A stretch of 64,000 nt of DNA, taken from Mauremys mutica (taxonomy: Eukaryota > Chordata > Testudines > Geoemydidae). Below the pieces are notes generated by a model. The model saw only the letters and a list, made by a program, of their open reading frames with translations, was not told where the DNA came from and did not search any database. A program made the position numbers and the translations under genes. The stretch covers positions 53,455,114-53,519,113 of the forward strand of contig NC_059079.1 in assembly GCF_020497125.1 (NCBI RefSeq), in the 5' to 3' direction. Positions 1 through 14,800 of this stretch are shown one piece after another (the first letter of the stretch is position 1; each line of letters begins with the position of its first letter).

Positions 1-426
1 TTTAAAAATTGGCAGTTCTTGAATAGTTTGGCAAGCTCTTACATGTGAAAGCAGAACACAATTTTTTCCCCACACTACTGTACATACAGTATCTTCCTTT
101 ATTATCCAAATGTTTTCTCTCCATGACCTTCTCTCCATGACCTCTGGGAAAATTCATGTTAAAATTTCAGTGTAGACAAGGCAAGCTGTAGTTTCAACAC
201 TTGTTAGATTATTTTACACAAAATTAAATTCTCCTTAGTAGATGCCTCCAAGATGCTCAGAGTGCATTGTATCAAGTTGCAAGTTTTGTAGGCAATGGGG
301 TAAGAGAAGTTTTCCTCATTAAATGGGCAAGTAGAAAAAAAACATAAGTAATCCATTCCATTAATTCAGGCATAATAAATGTTCACTGAAGTGAAGTAAA
401 ATAGAATAAAATAAAATAAATCTTAC
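1..426 (-). other. HMCN1 intron, 5' part of the intron after the last exon seen
   Basis: This intronic sequence continues past the window edge. It is AT-rich. I see no repeat with clear ends and no further exon in these 426 bases. Confidence 0.7.
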
Positions 427-690
427 CAGGAACAATACTAGAAAATGAAACACTTGACACTCTCTGGAAGAGATAATCATCCTTGTCATACCCCATTATT
501 TTAACAAAAAAGGCTTCATTTGGTGGGATGAAGTCAGTAATATTCCATATTCCATAGGGTTTTCGATCAGGATAGTATTTCACAGGCATTGTCTTAAGAA
601 GCTCCCCTGTGATACTCAGAAGTTCTAGACGGTCCACTCTAGCTGGAAGAGAGATCCCTGTTGTATTCAATAGCACATAGGTAGGTATTC
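427..690 (-). CDS. HMCN1: HMCN1 internal exon (last before Ig domains, likely exon 8)
   Basis: This 264-nt exon starts with two bases completing a glycine codon, has 87 whole codons, and leaves one base. The acceptor is catag and the donor is gtaaga. It encodes IPTYVLLNTTGISLPARVD, then KPYGIWNITDFIPPNEAFF and YLFQRVSSVSFSSIVP, the well-conserved segment that ends just before the first Ig domain of HMCN1. NTT and NIT are possible N-glycosylation sites. The next exon would lie left of position 1. Confidence 0.95.
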
Positions 691-1267
691 CTATGAAAAC
701 AGAAATATATTGTTGTAAGTGTTAACAAAATATAAGAAAAGGTTAAACTCTGTAGATGTGTCTCTCCAGCCCCGCAGTAAATGCACACAATTCAGTTTAA
801 AGCACTCTCTACGAGCTGTTAAGAAACACAAAACAGTGTGTTAGCATTGATAACGTGCTCTATTTAGGATTAAATTACTAATTTCCAACAGGTGCTTATA
901 AAGCCTCATTAACCCCCCCCCCGCCCCCGCACCCCCAAGGGTCCAAATTGAAACATTTTACGGTCTCTAAAAGTAAAAGAAGGGAAGTTGTAACTCTGAG
1001 CCATACCATAAATAAAAACATTGGGATTTATGGGACATAAAAACTCTAATACACAAATGTAGCATAGTATCATGGGGTACAACAGGTAATGGCATCATGA
1101 ATGGAATTAAGGACAGGGCATGGCTCCCTTCGGAACCTGTCGATGGTCTGAGTTTCAGCAGAGGGCTAATTATAGAGGACAACATAAAATATATATTTCT
1201 TCCCTACGGTCTGAGCATGCTCCCTCCCCAAACAATTAAATACAGTAGAAATGGAACACAAACTGAC
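691..1267 (-). other. HMCN1 intron of 577 bp
   Basis: This short intron lies between the exons at 1268-1388 and 427-690. It holds a C-rich run near 908-940 and otherwise nothing recognisable. The short open frames here have no coding features. Confidence 0.85.
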
Positions 1268-1388
1268 CTTGCACTGGTCTGCTGGATGCTTTTTTGAAGT
1301 CTAGTGTTGGCTTTCTAGAAAAACCAGCTCGAAAATCAATAGTACTGAGACCTGTTATACGAACAGAGTGCCTTCCACTGCTGGATGT
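1268..1388 (-). CDS. HMCN1: HMCN1 internal exon (post-vWA region, likely exon 7)
   Basis: This 121-nt exon has 40 codons plus one base. The acceptor is ttcag and the donor is gtcagt. It encodes [19 protein letters not shown], then [21 protein letters not shown]. The open frame around it runs on into both introns, and those ends are not coding. The [10 protein letters not shown] block is shared by hemicentin-1 and -2, while the rest is closer to HMCN1. The preceding intron is 14.6 kb and carries most of the large repeats of the left third of the window. Confidence 0.94.
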
Positions 1389-1966
1389 CTGAAAAATATT
1401 GAATTGAAACACTGTTGGAGCAATTTGCACTTCAAACTAGCATCCATTGAGCTCACTAGACTTTAAGTATCACTAAAAATGGAGTAAGAAAATGTCAGAT
1501 GTTATAAACAAAATGAACCATTTAAAAGCTTTTGTTCTAGATAACGGACCCTTCTGAATTTAGTGCTTGTGAAAAGAGAGACTGAATGAAAGTGATGTGC
1601 CTCTAGGACATACTATGATGGGCATCCATATGAAGCCAAATATTGCTCGACATGGTTGCATGACTGCAATGGGGGGATGTGTATGAGCAAAGCATTCAAG
1701 ATTAGACAGTTATAAAGTACACGGGTAATTTTGTAAAGCAAAAAAAAACCAACAGAAGATAGCAAAAGATTAGTGTAAATAATGTCCCATAATTCATGAG
1801 TTTACTTCCTGTATCAAGAAAACATATTTACCCTTGTATTTCCATTAGACAATAAGTGCTCTTTTTAAACAAACGTCACTCAAGCTTTAGCAATGAAGCA
1901 GATGAAGCGGACAGGGGGCTGCAGACAGGGGAGTTTAAGAGGGAGTTTGACAGAGGGAGGCCTAAG

Positions 1967-3287
1967 ATGGCTAGGAAGACCCACAACACCTGTGCCAGCA
2001 CTGCTTCTGTCTCCTCCACCTGCACCTGTAGCCAGACAGAGCGCCTGAGCATGGATGCTTCTACCCAGATGCTGGTGTGGTTTTGCAGGGACTGTAACTT
2101 GCAATTCCCACTTACTGATATCCAGGCTGGGGGGACCATCCAATGTGAAAGGTGCCTGCTGGTGGAATCTCTCAGGCAGCAGGTGGGAGAGCTACAGGAG
2201 GAGATGGCTAGGTTGAGGAGCATCCAAATCCACGAGCAATTCCTGAACAGTGTCCATGTGGAGACAGCTGAGGTAGCTGTCCCAGTACACAGGACTGCTG
2301 ACACACCACTGGTGGAGGAGGAGATGGCTGAGGGTGGACACTGGCAGCTTGTTACTTCTGGCAGCAGGCAGTGCTCCACCCCTGCTCCAAACCCTCCCAC
2401 CGTGGTAATAGGTAACCGTTATGCTCTTCTTGATCCAGGACAGAAGGAATCACCCCCTACAGCAGAGGAGGAGAAGCCTCATGCCCCTAAGGCTGGGAGG
2501 TCTGCTGTCACCAGGGCTGGATGCAGGCTTTCTGCCACCCCAAGCAGCAGGAAAAAAAAAAAGCCGCAATCGCGATTGGTGGCTCTTCGGCGGCAGCTCC
2601 ACCGCGCCGTTTTCTTCTTCGGCGGCACTTTGGCGGCAGGTCCTTCTCTCCGAGAGGGACCGAGGGACCCGCTGCTGAATTGCCACTGAAGAGCCAGACA
2701 TGCCGCCCCTTCCCCTTGGCTGTCCCAAGCACCTGCTTGCTGCGCTGGTTCCTGAAGCTGGCCCTGGCTGCCACCACTGCGAATAGGAAACATAGGGTAG
2801 TTGTGGTCGGAGACTCTCTGCTGAGGTGCCTATCTGTTGCCCTGACATTTCATCTCGGGAGGTATGCTGCCTACCAGGAGCCCGTATCCAAGGTGTTACG
2901 GAGGCATTGTCGAGGATTATCCAGCCCTCTGACTACTACCTCATGCTATTCATACATGTGGGCACAAATGATACTGTGAGGTGTGACACTGAGCAGATCA
3001 AGAGTGACTACAGGGCTCTGGGAGTACGAGTGAAGGAGTTTGGAGCGCAGGTGGTATTCTCTTTGATTCTTCCTGTCAAAGGTAGGGGTCCAGGCAGAGA
3101 CAGGTGCATCATGGAGGTGAATGCCTGGCTGCGAAGATGGTGTCGCCAGGAGGGCTTTGGCTTCCTTGACCACGGAATGCTATTCCAAGAAGGACTGCTA
3201 GGCATAGATGGCATTCACCTTTCAAGGAGGGGAAAGACCCTATTTGGACACAGACTGGCTAACCTTGTGAGGAGGCCTTTAAACTAG
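1967..3287 (+). pseudogene. CR1 ORF1 with SGNH-type esterase domain, broken
   Basis: The likely start is the ATG at 1967 (MARKTHN). An N-terminal part has CRDCNLQF and QCERCLL cysteine pairs that resemble a zinc-binding segment, then a Gln/Glu-rich helix. The C-terminal half has esterase blocks: VVVVGDSLLR (nucleophile Ser), HVGTND, and DGIHLSRRGK (Asp/His pair). A 255-bp hAT MITE plus its 8-bp duplication (2512-2774) shifts the frame, and a separate indel near 2830-2950 shifts it again. CR1 ORF1 proteins bind nucleic acid and carry an esterase of uncertain role. The gene is not functional now. Confidence 0.87.
2512..2766. mobile_element. hAT MITE inside CR1 ORF1
   Basis: This 255-bp element starts cagggctgg and ends ctggccctg. 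It is flanked by 8-bp duplications gctgtcac (2504-2511) and gctgccac (2767-2774), one mismatch apart. Removing it with one duplication rejoins CR1 ORF1. The interior is GC-rich with an A-run and repeated gg-cggc blocks, and it has no transposase. It is the same family as 3921, 31592, 33206 and 34810. Confidence 0.93.
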
Positions 3288-3289
3288 GT

Positions 3290-6458
<3,169 letters not shown>

Positions 6459-7857
6459 ACAGTATTTGGTCCTGCCATGAGGGCAGGGGACTGCACTCAA
6501 TGACCTCTCAAGGTCCCTTCCAGCCCTAGAATCTATGAATCTATGAATCATGGGTATTGAATATCCAAGAATTATATAAATAAGGAGTGTACATCAGCTG
6601 ATATTATATATTAAAAGCTAATTTCTGGCTTTTACAGCCAAAGTCTGTGTTGGAAGACTGCTATGCAGAGGGGCTCCACCCAGGGTTTTTTCCCCACACA
6701 GGCATTCTGACTGAGTCAACCAAAACCATTCTGAAACCCTAGCAGAGCACAACTCAGAGCGGAAGTTCCAACAACTTACAAAGAGTTGCACCATGGGGCC
6801 CTTAATCCATTCAGAGAAAGACTGGCTCATGTCAAAGGACCCAAACCTGCCCCCATCCTGTTCCGCCCTATTTGGGGTATCTAGCAGTCCTGTATACTTG
6901 GAAGGAAAGGTAGTGATTTCCAAAGAACACAAGAGGCCAGGGCTCTTTGCATTCACCCACTCTGCGCACCCACTGTGCCTTGTTGTTTATGGAACTACCT
7001 TTAACTATTTTAATAATGAAAAATCTATGAACTATTTCACATAGAAAGAGTACAAAAAGATTGCAAAGGAGGGAAAGATTTATAAAGGGTTCATTATGCT
7101 ATGATTAAACTTTAATCTGTAGAGTCTTCTCTAAACTTCATGCATAGAGAATGCAGCCTGAAATGTACATTTTTACCTACAAAGTAAATTCTCTATTAAA
7201 TCTCCTCATTCCATTGGGAGTACAGATTGAGAGGAATTATTTTATCTAGTCATAAGTGTATAATTTCTTAGATCTAGTGAAAACTCTGCTCATGATTATT
7301 TTTAGATGAAGCAGTTGTTTTTCATTACTGGCTGCCTGGACAATCAGCCATCTAGGCATTATGACAAATTGGTGTCTGTCTTACTGGAACAACCACTATT
7401 TATTTCTATTAGTTAGCCTTTCACCTCAGAAAATCACTATGTAAAGTCTTTTTAATATAAACCAGCTGTTAATAATATTAAAGGATACAACGTAATATTA
7501 AACGCAATACCAAATAACTTCTGTTATCAAGCATTAATTGCCTGCTAAATGTTCATTGGATAAATGCGGTAACAAAGTTTTCTTTTCATAGTTTTATATG
7601 ACATCTGTATAAGACATTTATAGCACAATTAAAAATTTTGCAAAGCTTTCCCTGACTTCTTCAGATGCTGTAAAATCTTAATGCAAGCAAAACAGGCCAA
7701 GGATCAGAACTGGGTGAACTATTCATAACAAATAATACAGCTGACAAATATTTCTGTTAGTAAATTATCCAGAGACTTGAGTATTAGTGACATTGTTTAT
7801 TACTAAAAATAACAGTATATTAAAACCATTTTTAGTAATAACCTCTTTTATTATACT

Positions 7858-7925
7858 ACAGCCTGGAGACCTTAATCAGGATCTACGCCCCATTGTGCTA
7901 GGTGTTGTGCAAACATCTAAGAACA
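7858..7925 (+). repeat. Old L2/CR1-like 3' fragment
   Basis: The stretch contains ccccattgtgctaggtgttg, a block that recurs at 34707 in this window and in many reptile repeats. The element ends are not defined. The assignment rests on my recollection of the repeat type. Confidence 0.35.
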
Positions 7926-9188
7926 AATTTAAAGCTGTTGGATTGTTTTCAAACTATGTTTTTTGCCTATTTGTGTTGCATGATGGGTCACTAAAGTCAC
8001 ATATTATCGTTTTTGCTCCTTGATTGGATGGCTGAATGTTTTATAAATAGAAGGAAGGAAATCAAAAAGATGTAAAGACAGCTGCATAAGCATTTGCTAT
8101 GTGAAATTTTGTGCAAACATGTATTCATCGCACAAACATTTGCAAGACTTGGAACATTCCAGGAACATTATTACAAACAAAAAACAAAACAAAAAAATAA
8201 TTCAAAATGTATGTAGGTGATGAATAAAGAGGTATTTTTTATTAAATTAAGAAATGTGGTATCAGACAGTTTTTTTATTTTTATATAATTTGTTCCATGC
8301 AAGCTGAAGAACTTCAAACTATCATAGCTAGGAGATGGGGGAGGGGTGTGTGCTAATTGTAAGATTCTATTTACATATAGTTATTTACAGGTTACTATAG
8401 AGACATCATTTTTGCATTAAAAGTAGATTTCAAAGGATGTGTTCATTAAATGGAATTTATTCTGGCCTGCTTTATCATTACACTCCATCTAAACAGCCGG
8501 ATTTGGCTTGGAGGCTGTAAATGGGTAATTATAATGGCCATTTAAGAACTCTCTTGTTCACAATAATTACAAGCTTTTCTATTGACTCCTTTTTTCTTCT
8601 TTTTCTTCTTTGGCCTTGTGTGAACAGCCATTTAACCTAAATCAGCAGGGAAGCTTCTGCAACATCCTCCAACAGAAAAACTGCAAGGCCTTTTTGATTC
8701 ACAATTCCTGCCTTGTAGGAAAACAAAACAGTGCTTAAGGATATCTCATTGCTGACTCTTCTGAATGGGACTGCCTCCTCCTATGCCTTGTGACAAGGCT
8801 TTTTATCTTAACAGGCCTGTAATTGTGTTAATGGCCTGTAACTTGTTGCCAGCAAGACCTTAAGGAGTAATTAGATGTGATCACCTACCAAAGCTTCTAT
8901 TATGGAGCTAGTAAATAAAGATTACAAGTTATTTCCAAGCCAACCTGCAGAAACAGTACCTTTAAAATATAGTTTGAAGCACTGACTTCATCTTTGGTCT
9001 TTGTTGGAAGGCTTTTGTTAACCAAAGTGATGCACCATGTATATTGATATATTTATTTTATTATGGGACAGACTGTGGCTTTTAAGACCTGTCTCAGGTT
9101 GTGGGGAGGAGAGCAGCAGGACCCCCTAGAGAAATTTTGGTTCTCTGCCAGCATTTCTCCTTGGTGCCCAGAGAATACATACTGCACT

Positions 9189-9312
9189 TAGGGTGACCAG
9201 ATGTTTCGATTTTATAGGGACAGTCCCGATTTTGGGGTCTTTTTCTCACATAGGCACCTATTACCTCCCACCTCCTGTCCCGATTCTTCACACTTGCTAT
9301 CTGGTCAGCCTA
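9189..9312. mobile_element. hAT MITE of 124 bp (tagggtgaccaga ends)
   Basis: Ends are tagggtgaccaga and tctggtcagccta, with 8-bp duplications actgcact (9181-9188) and actgccct (9313-9320). A second, opposite-orientation copy with perfect duplications lies at 53007-53130. Confidence 0.9.
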
Positions 9313-9647
9313 ACTGCCCTGGCAGCCCCACCACCTTGGTGAAAGTGTATTGAGTGCACCCTTCAGCAGAAGGCCAGTTTTGCTGACTGATGCAGAGTGG
9401 AAAAAGGAGCCATGGACTTGTCCTCATACCATCTTCTCATTGAAACAAAGCCGAGTGCTGCCATTAGCATCAACAAGGAGCATTGTGTGTGCTCTTCATC
9501 CAGGCTGTGGTAGGAGCACAAAGAAGGAATCTCCTTGTTTAAACATATATGTATCCACTTAACTGGCACTCTGACAAGTCTAGAGTGGAGACAACTAGAC
9601 TTAGTACAATGCAATTCAATTTACTCTAGCCTCTGATTCAAGGCCAC

Positions 9648-9694
9648 ACTTAGGACTTGTCTACGCACAGGACTTGCACTGATTTAATTAACCA
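9648..9694 (+). repeat. Partial Harbinger-like MITE end
   Basis: The sequence ggacttgtctacgcac matches the left end of the tgtctacac MITE family of this window. It stops where the adjacent CR1 begins, so only the left end survives. Confidence 0.5.
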
Positions 9695-11325
9695 TTGATG
9701 AACCTTTCCTCCATGAATTTATCTAATTCTTTTTTTGACCCAGTTATGCTTTTGGCCTTCACAACATCTCCTGGCAATGAGTTCCACAGGTTAACTGTGT
9801 GCTGTGTAAAGAAATATTTCTTTATGTTTGTTTTAAACCTAATGCCTATTAATTTCATTGAGTGACCCCTGGTTCTTGTATTATGTGAAGGGGTAATAAC
9901 ACTTCCTTATTCACTTTCCCTATACCATTCATGATTTTATAGACCTCTATCCTATAAGAACATAACATAAGAACAGCCATACTGGGTCAGAACAAAGGTC
10001 CATCAAGCCCAGTATGCTGCCCTCTGACAGTGGCCAATGGCAAGTGCCCCAAAGGGAATGAACAGATAGGTTATCATCAAGTGATCCATGCCCTGTCACC
10101 CAATCCCAGCTTCTGGCAAACAGAGGTTAGGAGCACCATTCCTGCCCAACATGGATAATAGCCATTGATGGATCTATCTTCCATGAATCGATCTAGCTTC
10201 CTTTGGAACCCCATTATAGTATTGGCCTTCACAACACCCTCTGGCAAGAAGTTCCAGAGGTTGACAGTGCATTGCATGAAAAAATACTTTCTTGTGTTTG
10301 TTTTAAACCTGCTACCTATTAATTTCATTTGGTGGCCTCTTGTTCTTGTATTATGAGGCGTAAATAACACCTCCTTATTTACTTTCTCTCTACCACTCAT
10401 GATTTTATAGTCCTATATCATATCCCTCCTTAGTCGCCTCTTTTCCAAGCTGAAAAGTCCCAGTCTTGTTAACCTCCTCTCATACAGAAGACGTTCTATA
10501 CCCCAAATCATTTTTGTTGCCCTTTTCTGAACCTTTTCCAATTCCAATATATCTTTTTTGAGATGGGACGACCATATCTGCACGCAGTATTCAAGGTGTG
10601 GGCGTACCATGGATTTATATAGAGGCAATATGATATTTTCTGTCTTATTATCCATCCCTTTCTTGATGAGTCCCACATTTTGTTCGCTTTTTTGACTGCC
10701 GCTGCACATTGAGTGGATGATTTCAGAGAACTATCCACAATGACCCCAAGATCTCCTTCTTGAGTGGTAACAGCTAATTTAGACCCAATCATTGCATATG
10801 TATAGTTAGGATTATGTTTTCCAATGTACATTACTTTGCATTTATCAACATTAAATTTCATCTGCCCTTTCATATCACCCCTTAGTCATCTCTTTTCTAA
10901 GTTGAACAGTCCCAGTGTTTTTAATCTCTTCTCATATGGAAGCTGTTCTGTTTTGCTGCCCTTCTCTCTGTAACTTTTCCAAGTCTAGCATAACTTTTTT
11001 GAGATGAGGCGACCAGAACCGCACAAAGTATTCAAGGTGTGCGTGCACCATGGATTCATATAATGGCATTATGATATTTTCTGTCTCGTCGTCTATTCCT
11101 TTCCTAATGGTTCCTAACATGTTAGCTTTTTTGACTGCTGCTGCACACACTGAACAGATGTTTAAAGCAGATGTTTTCAGAGAACTATCCACAATGATTC
11201 CAAGATCTTTATTGAATGGTAACAGCTAATTTAGACCCCATCATTTTGTATGTATAGTTGGAATTATATTTTCTAACGTGCATTACTTAGCATTTATCAA
11301 TATTGAATTTCAGCTGCCATTCAAA
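9695..11325 (-). mobile_element. Older CR1 fragment split by a younger CR1
   Basis: The older copy occupies 9695-9952 and 10874-11325. Its sequence resumes across the younger insertion: ...agacctctatc then atatcacccctt. It matches the C-terminal part of CR1 ORF2 and the 3' region on the minus strand. Its translation shows SVCAAAVKKANMLGTI and MPLYESMVHAHLEYFVRF. It is decayed and 5'-truncated. Confidence 0.85.
9953..10873 (-). mobile_element. Younger CR1 inserted within a CR1
   Basis: This is a 5'-truncated copy. Its 3' end is at 9953, with the repeated tail taagaacataacataagaa, followed by the tract that reads GGTCAGAACAAAGGTCC on the plus strand. ORF2 remnants include [23 protein letters not shown] and LEKVQKRATKMIWGIERLLY. 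It is nested in the older CR1 of the same orientation. Confidence 0.85.
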
Positions 11326-11409
11326 CCAGGCAAACCAGCCTCAGTTCATTCTCTACCACAAAACTCCATAGCAGAGAACTCTGCAGTAGAGAGGAAGAAG
11401 GGCAGGTAG

Positions 11410-11512
11410 TGGAGCACCCATTGGGACATGTATCTCAAAGAACAACAGTTACTGCACAATGGTGAGTAACCATTTCTTCTTCTTTGAGTAGCGTCCCTAT
11501 AGGTGGTCCCCT
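11410..11512. repeat. Imperfect hairpin at the DIRS 3' end
   Basis: ggagcacccattgggac and ctcaaagaac on the left mirror ttctttgagt and gtccctataggtggtcc on the right, with gttactgcac/ggtgagtaac near the centre. DIRS elements carry an internal complementary region next to the right terminal repeat, and this hairpin fits that arrangement. Confidence 0.65.
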
Positions 11513-11639
11513 CTAGGTGACTTCAGAGCAGCTCTCTTTAAGGAGGAGCGGGCTTTGGAGTAGAGTCCAGTATTAAAGGAAGTATAGCTGAGCTCAACAC
11601 AGCATCAAAATCTGAGCCGTGAGTTATTGCATAGTGCTC

Positions 11640-12600
11640 AGCAAAGATATGTATAGAGGTCCACATCACAGCTCTACATAGTTCACTGATGGGAACATTT
11701 TTGAGAAAAGCTGTAGAAATGGAAATAAATCTCGTAGAGTGAGTTTGTATGTCTGAGGGTGCTTGGAGATTACAAGATTGGTATCAACAGCTAATGCAGT
11801 CAGATATCCACTTGGAAAGTCTATTGAGAGATCTGTCTTCAATTGAAACAAATAATTTGGTCTTTCTGAAAAGTTTAGTCAGGTCAAGATAGAAGGTCAT
11901 AGCTCTTCTGATATGAAGTGTATGTAACAATGCCCCCTCTTTGTCTAGGTGAGGTGTAGGGTGGAAGATTGGGAGGTGAATGGGTTGGTTAATATGGAAC
12001 TTGGAAGATATCATTTGTAAAAACTTGGGGTGTGATCGTAATGTGACCTTGTCTTTGAAAAAGTCTTGTGAAACGAGAGTAAGCCATAAGAACCTCTATT
12101 TCTCCAACTTGTTGAGCTCTCACAATAGCTATCAGAAATGCTGTCTTCATCGACAAATGGAGAAGTGAGCAGGGAGTTATCGGTTCAAATGGAGATCTTG
12201 TAAGATGTTTAAGAACCAGATTGATATCCCAATCCAGAGAGGGACATTTGACTGGTGGAAAGAGATTTCCAAGTCCTGTCTGAGGAACCTCATCGTCATT
12301 GGGTTGGGAATACGGAATAACCTTTTATTGGAGAATCTTCTTCTTAGCATATATGCTACGTGCCTCAGGTGGCACATGACCAAAATTCATCACCCAGTTT
12401 GGTCTGCTGGTTGGATCGTTAGCTTCCCCAGCTTGGGCTGTGTATTGACAGGGAATGCGATGTGAATGCTGATCCATGAATGGAAAGCTGTGATGGCTGA
12501 CAGGTGAACTGTAATGGAACTCAGAGACACCCCTGAGTTTCTTAGTTATAGAATGTAGTCAAATATATCTGATAACTATCAGGCTGTTGGTGGAATGTGT
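11640..12600 (-). pseudogene. DIRS tyrosine recombinase, broken
   Basis: Reading down the minus strand: LRNSGVSLSSITVHLSAITA (N-terminal helical domain), then IPNPMTMRFLRQDLE, WDINLVLKHLTRSPFEPITP, FLIAIVRAQQVGEIEVLMA (catalytic Arg context), FHINQPIHLPIFHP, and LHTLHIRRAMTFYLDLTKLF then SKWISDCIS. These blocks follow the order of DIRS recombinases. Several frameshifts separate them and stop codons occur between. The conserved Arg context is visible; I could not confirm the final His-x-x-Arg and Tyr residues. The gene is not functional. Confidence 0.8.
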
Positions 12601-12679
12601 TTGAGGTCACAACAGCAGGCAAATCTTGTCCATTTTTAAGTGCAGTGTGTAGATTGTTTTCTGCTCTGTAATGGCACTC

Positions 12680-13787
12680 TTTTTACTTCCTCTGATCAGA
12701 TAATCTCTGGGGTTTCCACTGCCAAGCTCCCACCGCTGGTCCCACTCAGCACCCACTGCCGGCCTGGGGGAAGGAACCCCAGGCTGGCAGTGGGCTGTGA
12801 GCCCAACTGACAGGAGCCGGCAGCTGAAACCCCTGAGCAGCGGCAGGCTGAGCTGCTCAGCCCACCGCTGCTCTGGGGTTCCTGCTGCTGGCCCCTTGCC
12901 AGCCGGGGTCCCACTCAGCACCCGCTGCTGGCCTGGAGGAAGGAACCCCAGGCTGGCAGTGGGGGCTGAGACCCCAGCTGGCAGGAGCCAGCGGCTTAAA
13001 CTCCAGAGGGGGGCTGGCGGAGACGCTCAGCCCACCCCTGAAGCCCCAGATCTGGGCGGGCTGACCCACTCAGCCCGCTGCTGCTCTGGGGTTCCAGCTG
13101 CTGGCCCCTTACCAGCTGGGGTCCCTGCTGCAGCCCCACTCACCTTGCTTCCAGCGCAGGCCCCCTGCCAGACAGGGTCCAGGCTTCCGGCCCTGCTCAG
13201 CCCTACCAGCCGCCAGCTCCACTCACCTCAGATGCTGATCTGGGGTTCCAGCCGCTGACCTCCTGCCAGCTGGTTATCAACTTATAACTCAGAAGCCTGT
13301 GTGCAGCTTAAAGTATCTAAATAGGTGCTACCAGACATTGGAAAACTCAGCAAGGGCAAGGATCACACTAAACTAATAAGATCTGCATTTTAATTTAATT
13401 TTAAATAAACTTCTGAAACATTTTGAAAACCTTGTTTACTTTACATATAACAGTAGTTTTGTTATATGTTATAATTGGAGATATACCAATCTCCTAAAAC
13501 TGGAAGGGACCTTGAAAGGTCATTGAGTCCAGCCCCCAGCCTTCACTAGCAAGACTAAGTACTGATTTTTGCCCCAGATCTCTAAGTGGCCCCCTCAAGG
13601 ATTGAACTTACAACCCTGGGTTTAGCAAGCCAATGCTCAAACCACTGAGCTATCCCTCCCCCCTATATTATAGACATATAGAGAGACCTTCTAAAAAATG
13701 TTAATGTATTACCGGCACGCGAGGCCTTAAATTAGAGTGTATACATGAAGACTCGGCACACCACTGCTGAAAGGCTGCCGACCCCTG
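12680..13787. mobile_element. hAT remnant inside the DIRS element, left end lost
   Basis: The right part (13381-13474 and 13664-13787) matches the hAT at 58381-58694, including ggcacaccactgctgaaagg and the terminal gccgacccctg. The left terminal repeat was not found. The GC-rich block 12680-13270 repeats tctggggttcc and gcccactcagc motifs and is probably its interior. The deletion that removed the DIRS polymerase region probably removed the left end too. Confidence 0.65.
13475..13663 (-). mobile_element. Cry I-type tRNA-derived SINE
   Basis: On the minus strand the element begins with a run of G, then GGATAGCTCAGTGGTTTGAG (A box) and GGTTGTAAGTTCAATCC (B box), followed by a tRNA-unrelated body and a tail reading ggagat. 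It interrupts the hAT remnant. Flanking tatgttata and tatattata fit a target duplication. Cry I SINEs are characteristic of cryptodiran turtles, which supports the organism call. It has no gene function. Confidence 0.85.
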
Positions 13788-13795
13788 CCCTAGAG

Positions 13796-14800
13796 AATTG
13801 CTAGTGATAGGCCACCCACAGGTCCCAGTGTGGTCAAGGAGGTGGTATATATGGCATGGGTGGAGGCATCCATGAGTGCTCATTCCAGTGAGATAGTGGC
13901 TGTGAATGTCTCTCAGGAATAAGATCAATTTCCTCAGAGACCTCTGGAAAATAGCCTCTATAGGGATGATGTGGAGAACCTTGGACAGATATTTGAGAGA
14001 CAGAGATAAGATCTTCAACAGAATCCTCCTCTTCCAACTCACTCTGAAATAGTGGACCACCAAAAGAAACATGACATGTAACTGTCAGTACTGGGCAAAA
14101 ATCTGAAGATCTGGAAGTCTTCGGTACCAAGAATATATGAGAGCTGAGCAATGGTGAATCAGGCATTTCAGACCTGCAGTACCAAGAATGTTGTCGTTAC
14201 TGTGTCCATGGCCTGCACCGAAGCGATAGTTGGTGCGGGAGTTGACGAAACTGTGAATCCCAAATGCTCCAAGGCGAGTCCAGATGAAGCTAGAGCAGGC
14301 TTCTTCAATACCGAGCGAGAAGAGGAGGACATCTTGGAGCCTGGGATTTTTTAGTCTTTATACTTAACTGTGCCCTCGGTACCTGAGGGCCAGAAGCCTT
14401 GTGGGTACCAGACAGCAGTGGGCACCAAAGTGGCTGAAGTCATTGGAGACCTTGACACCTTTGAGGTAAATTCCCTATCTGGAGAATTCGAGAGACAATC
14501 TTTGGGAGTCTTATGAGAGAAATCTTGGATGTTCCTCTTAGATGCCCCTGAGGAATGCGGTTCGGAGACAGTGAAGGCAGCAGACTTACTCTGAGACAGG
14601 CATATGGGGTGTGGGGGGAGTGTCTCCTGGCCAGCATCAGAGGCCACACTTAATGAGCTCTCCATCATGAGGAATTTAAGTTTGATCTCCCTGTTTTTTC
14701 TGGCTCTAGATTTTAATGCCAGACAGAAAGTTGTACTTTTGGGAAATATGAAATTCCCTGAGGCAACAGATACACTGAGAGTGTCTGTCACTCATCGGGA
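13796..14800 (-). pseudogene. DIRS gag-like region, broken
   Basis: Minus-strand frames 14351-14791 and 13834-14166 give a Ser/Pro/Thr-rich protein (for example SKVSRSPMTSATLVP), then an acidic stretch SELEEEDSVEDLISVS and a Pro/Trp/His-rich end SHWNEHSWMPPPMPYIPPP. This composition and its place upstream of the recombinase fit a DIRS gag. I see no zinc knuckle. It is interrupted at 13795 by a hAT element whose right-hand duplication begins there. Confidence 0.6.

Noticed and set aside
13475..13663. A functional tRNA gene
   Set aside because: A and B boxes are present, but the sequence is a SINE with a long unrelated body and tail; it cannot fold as a full tRNA.
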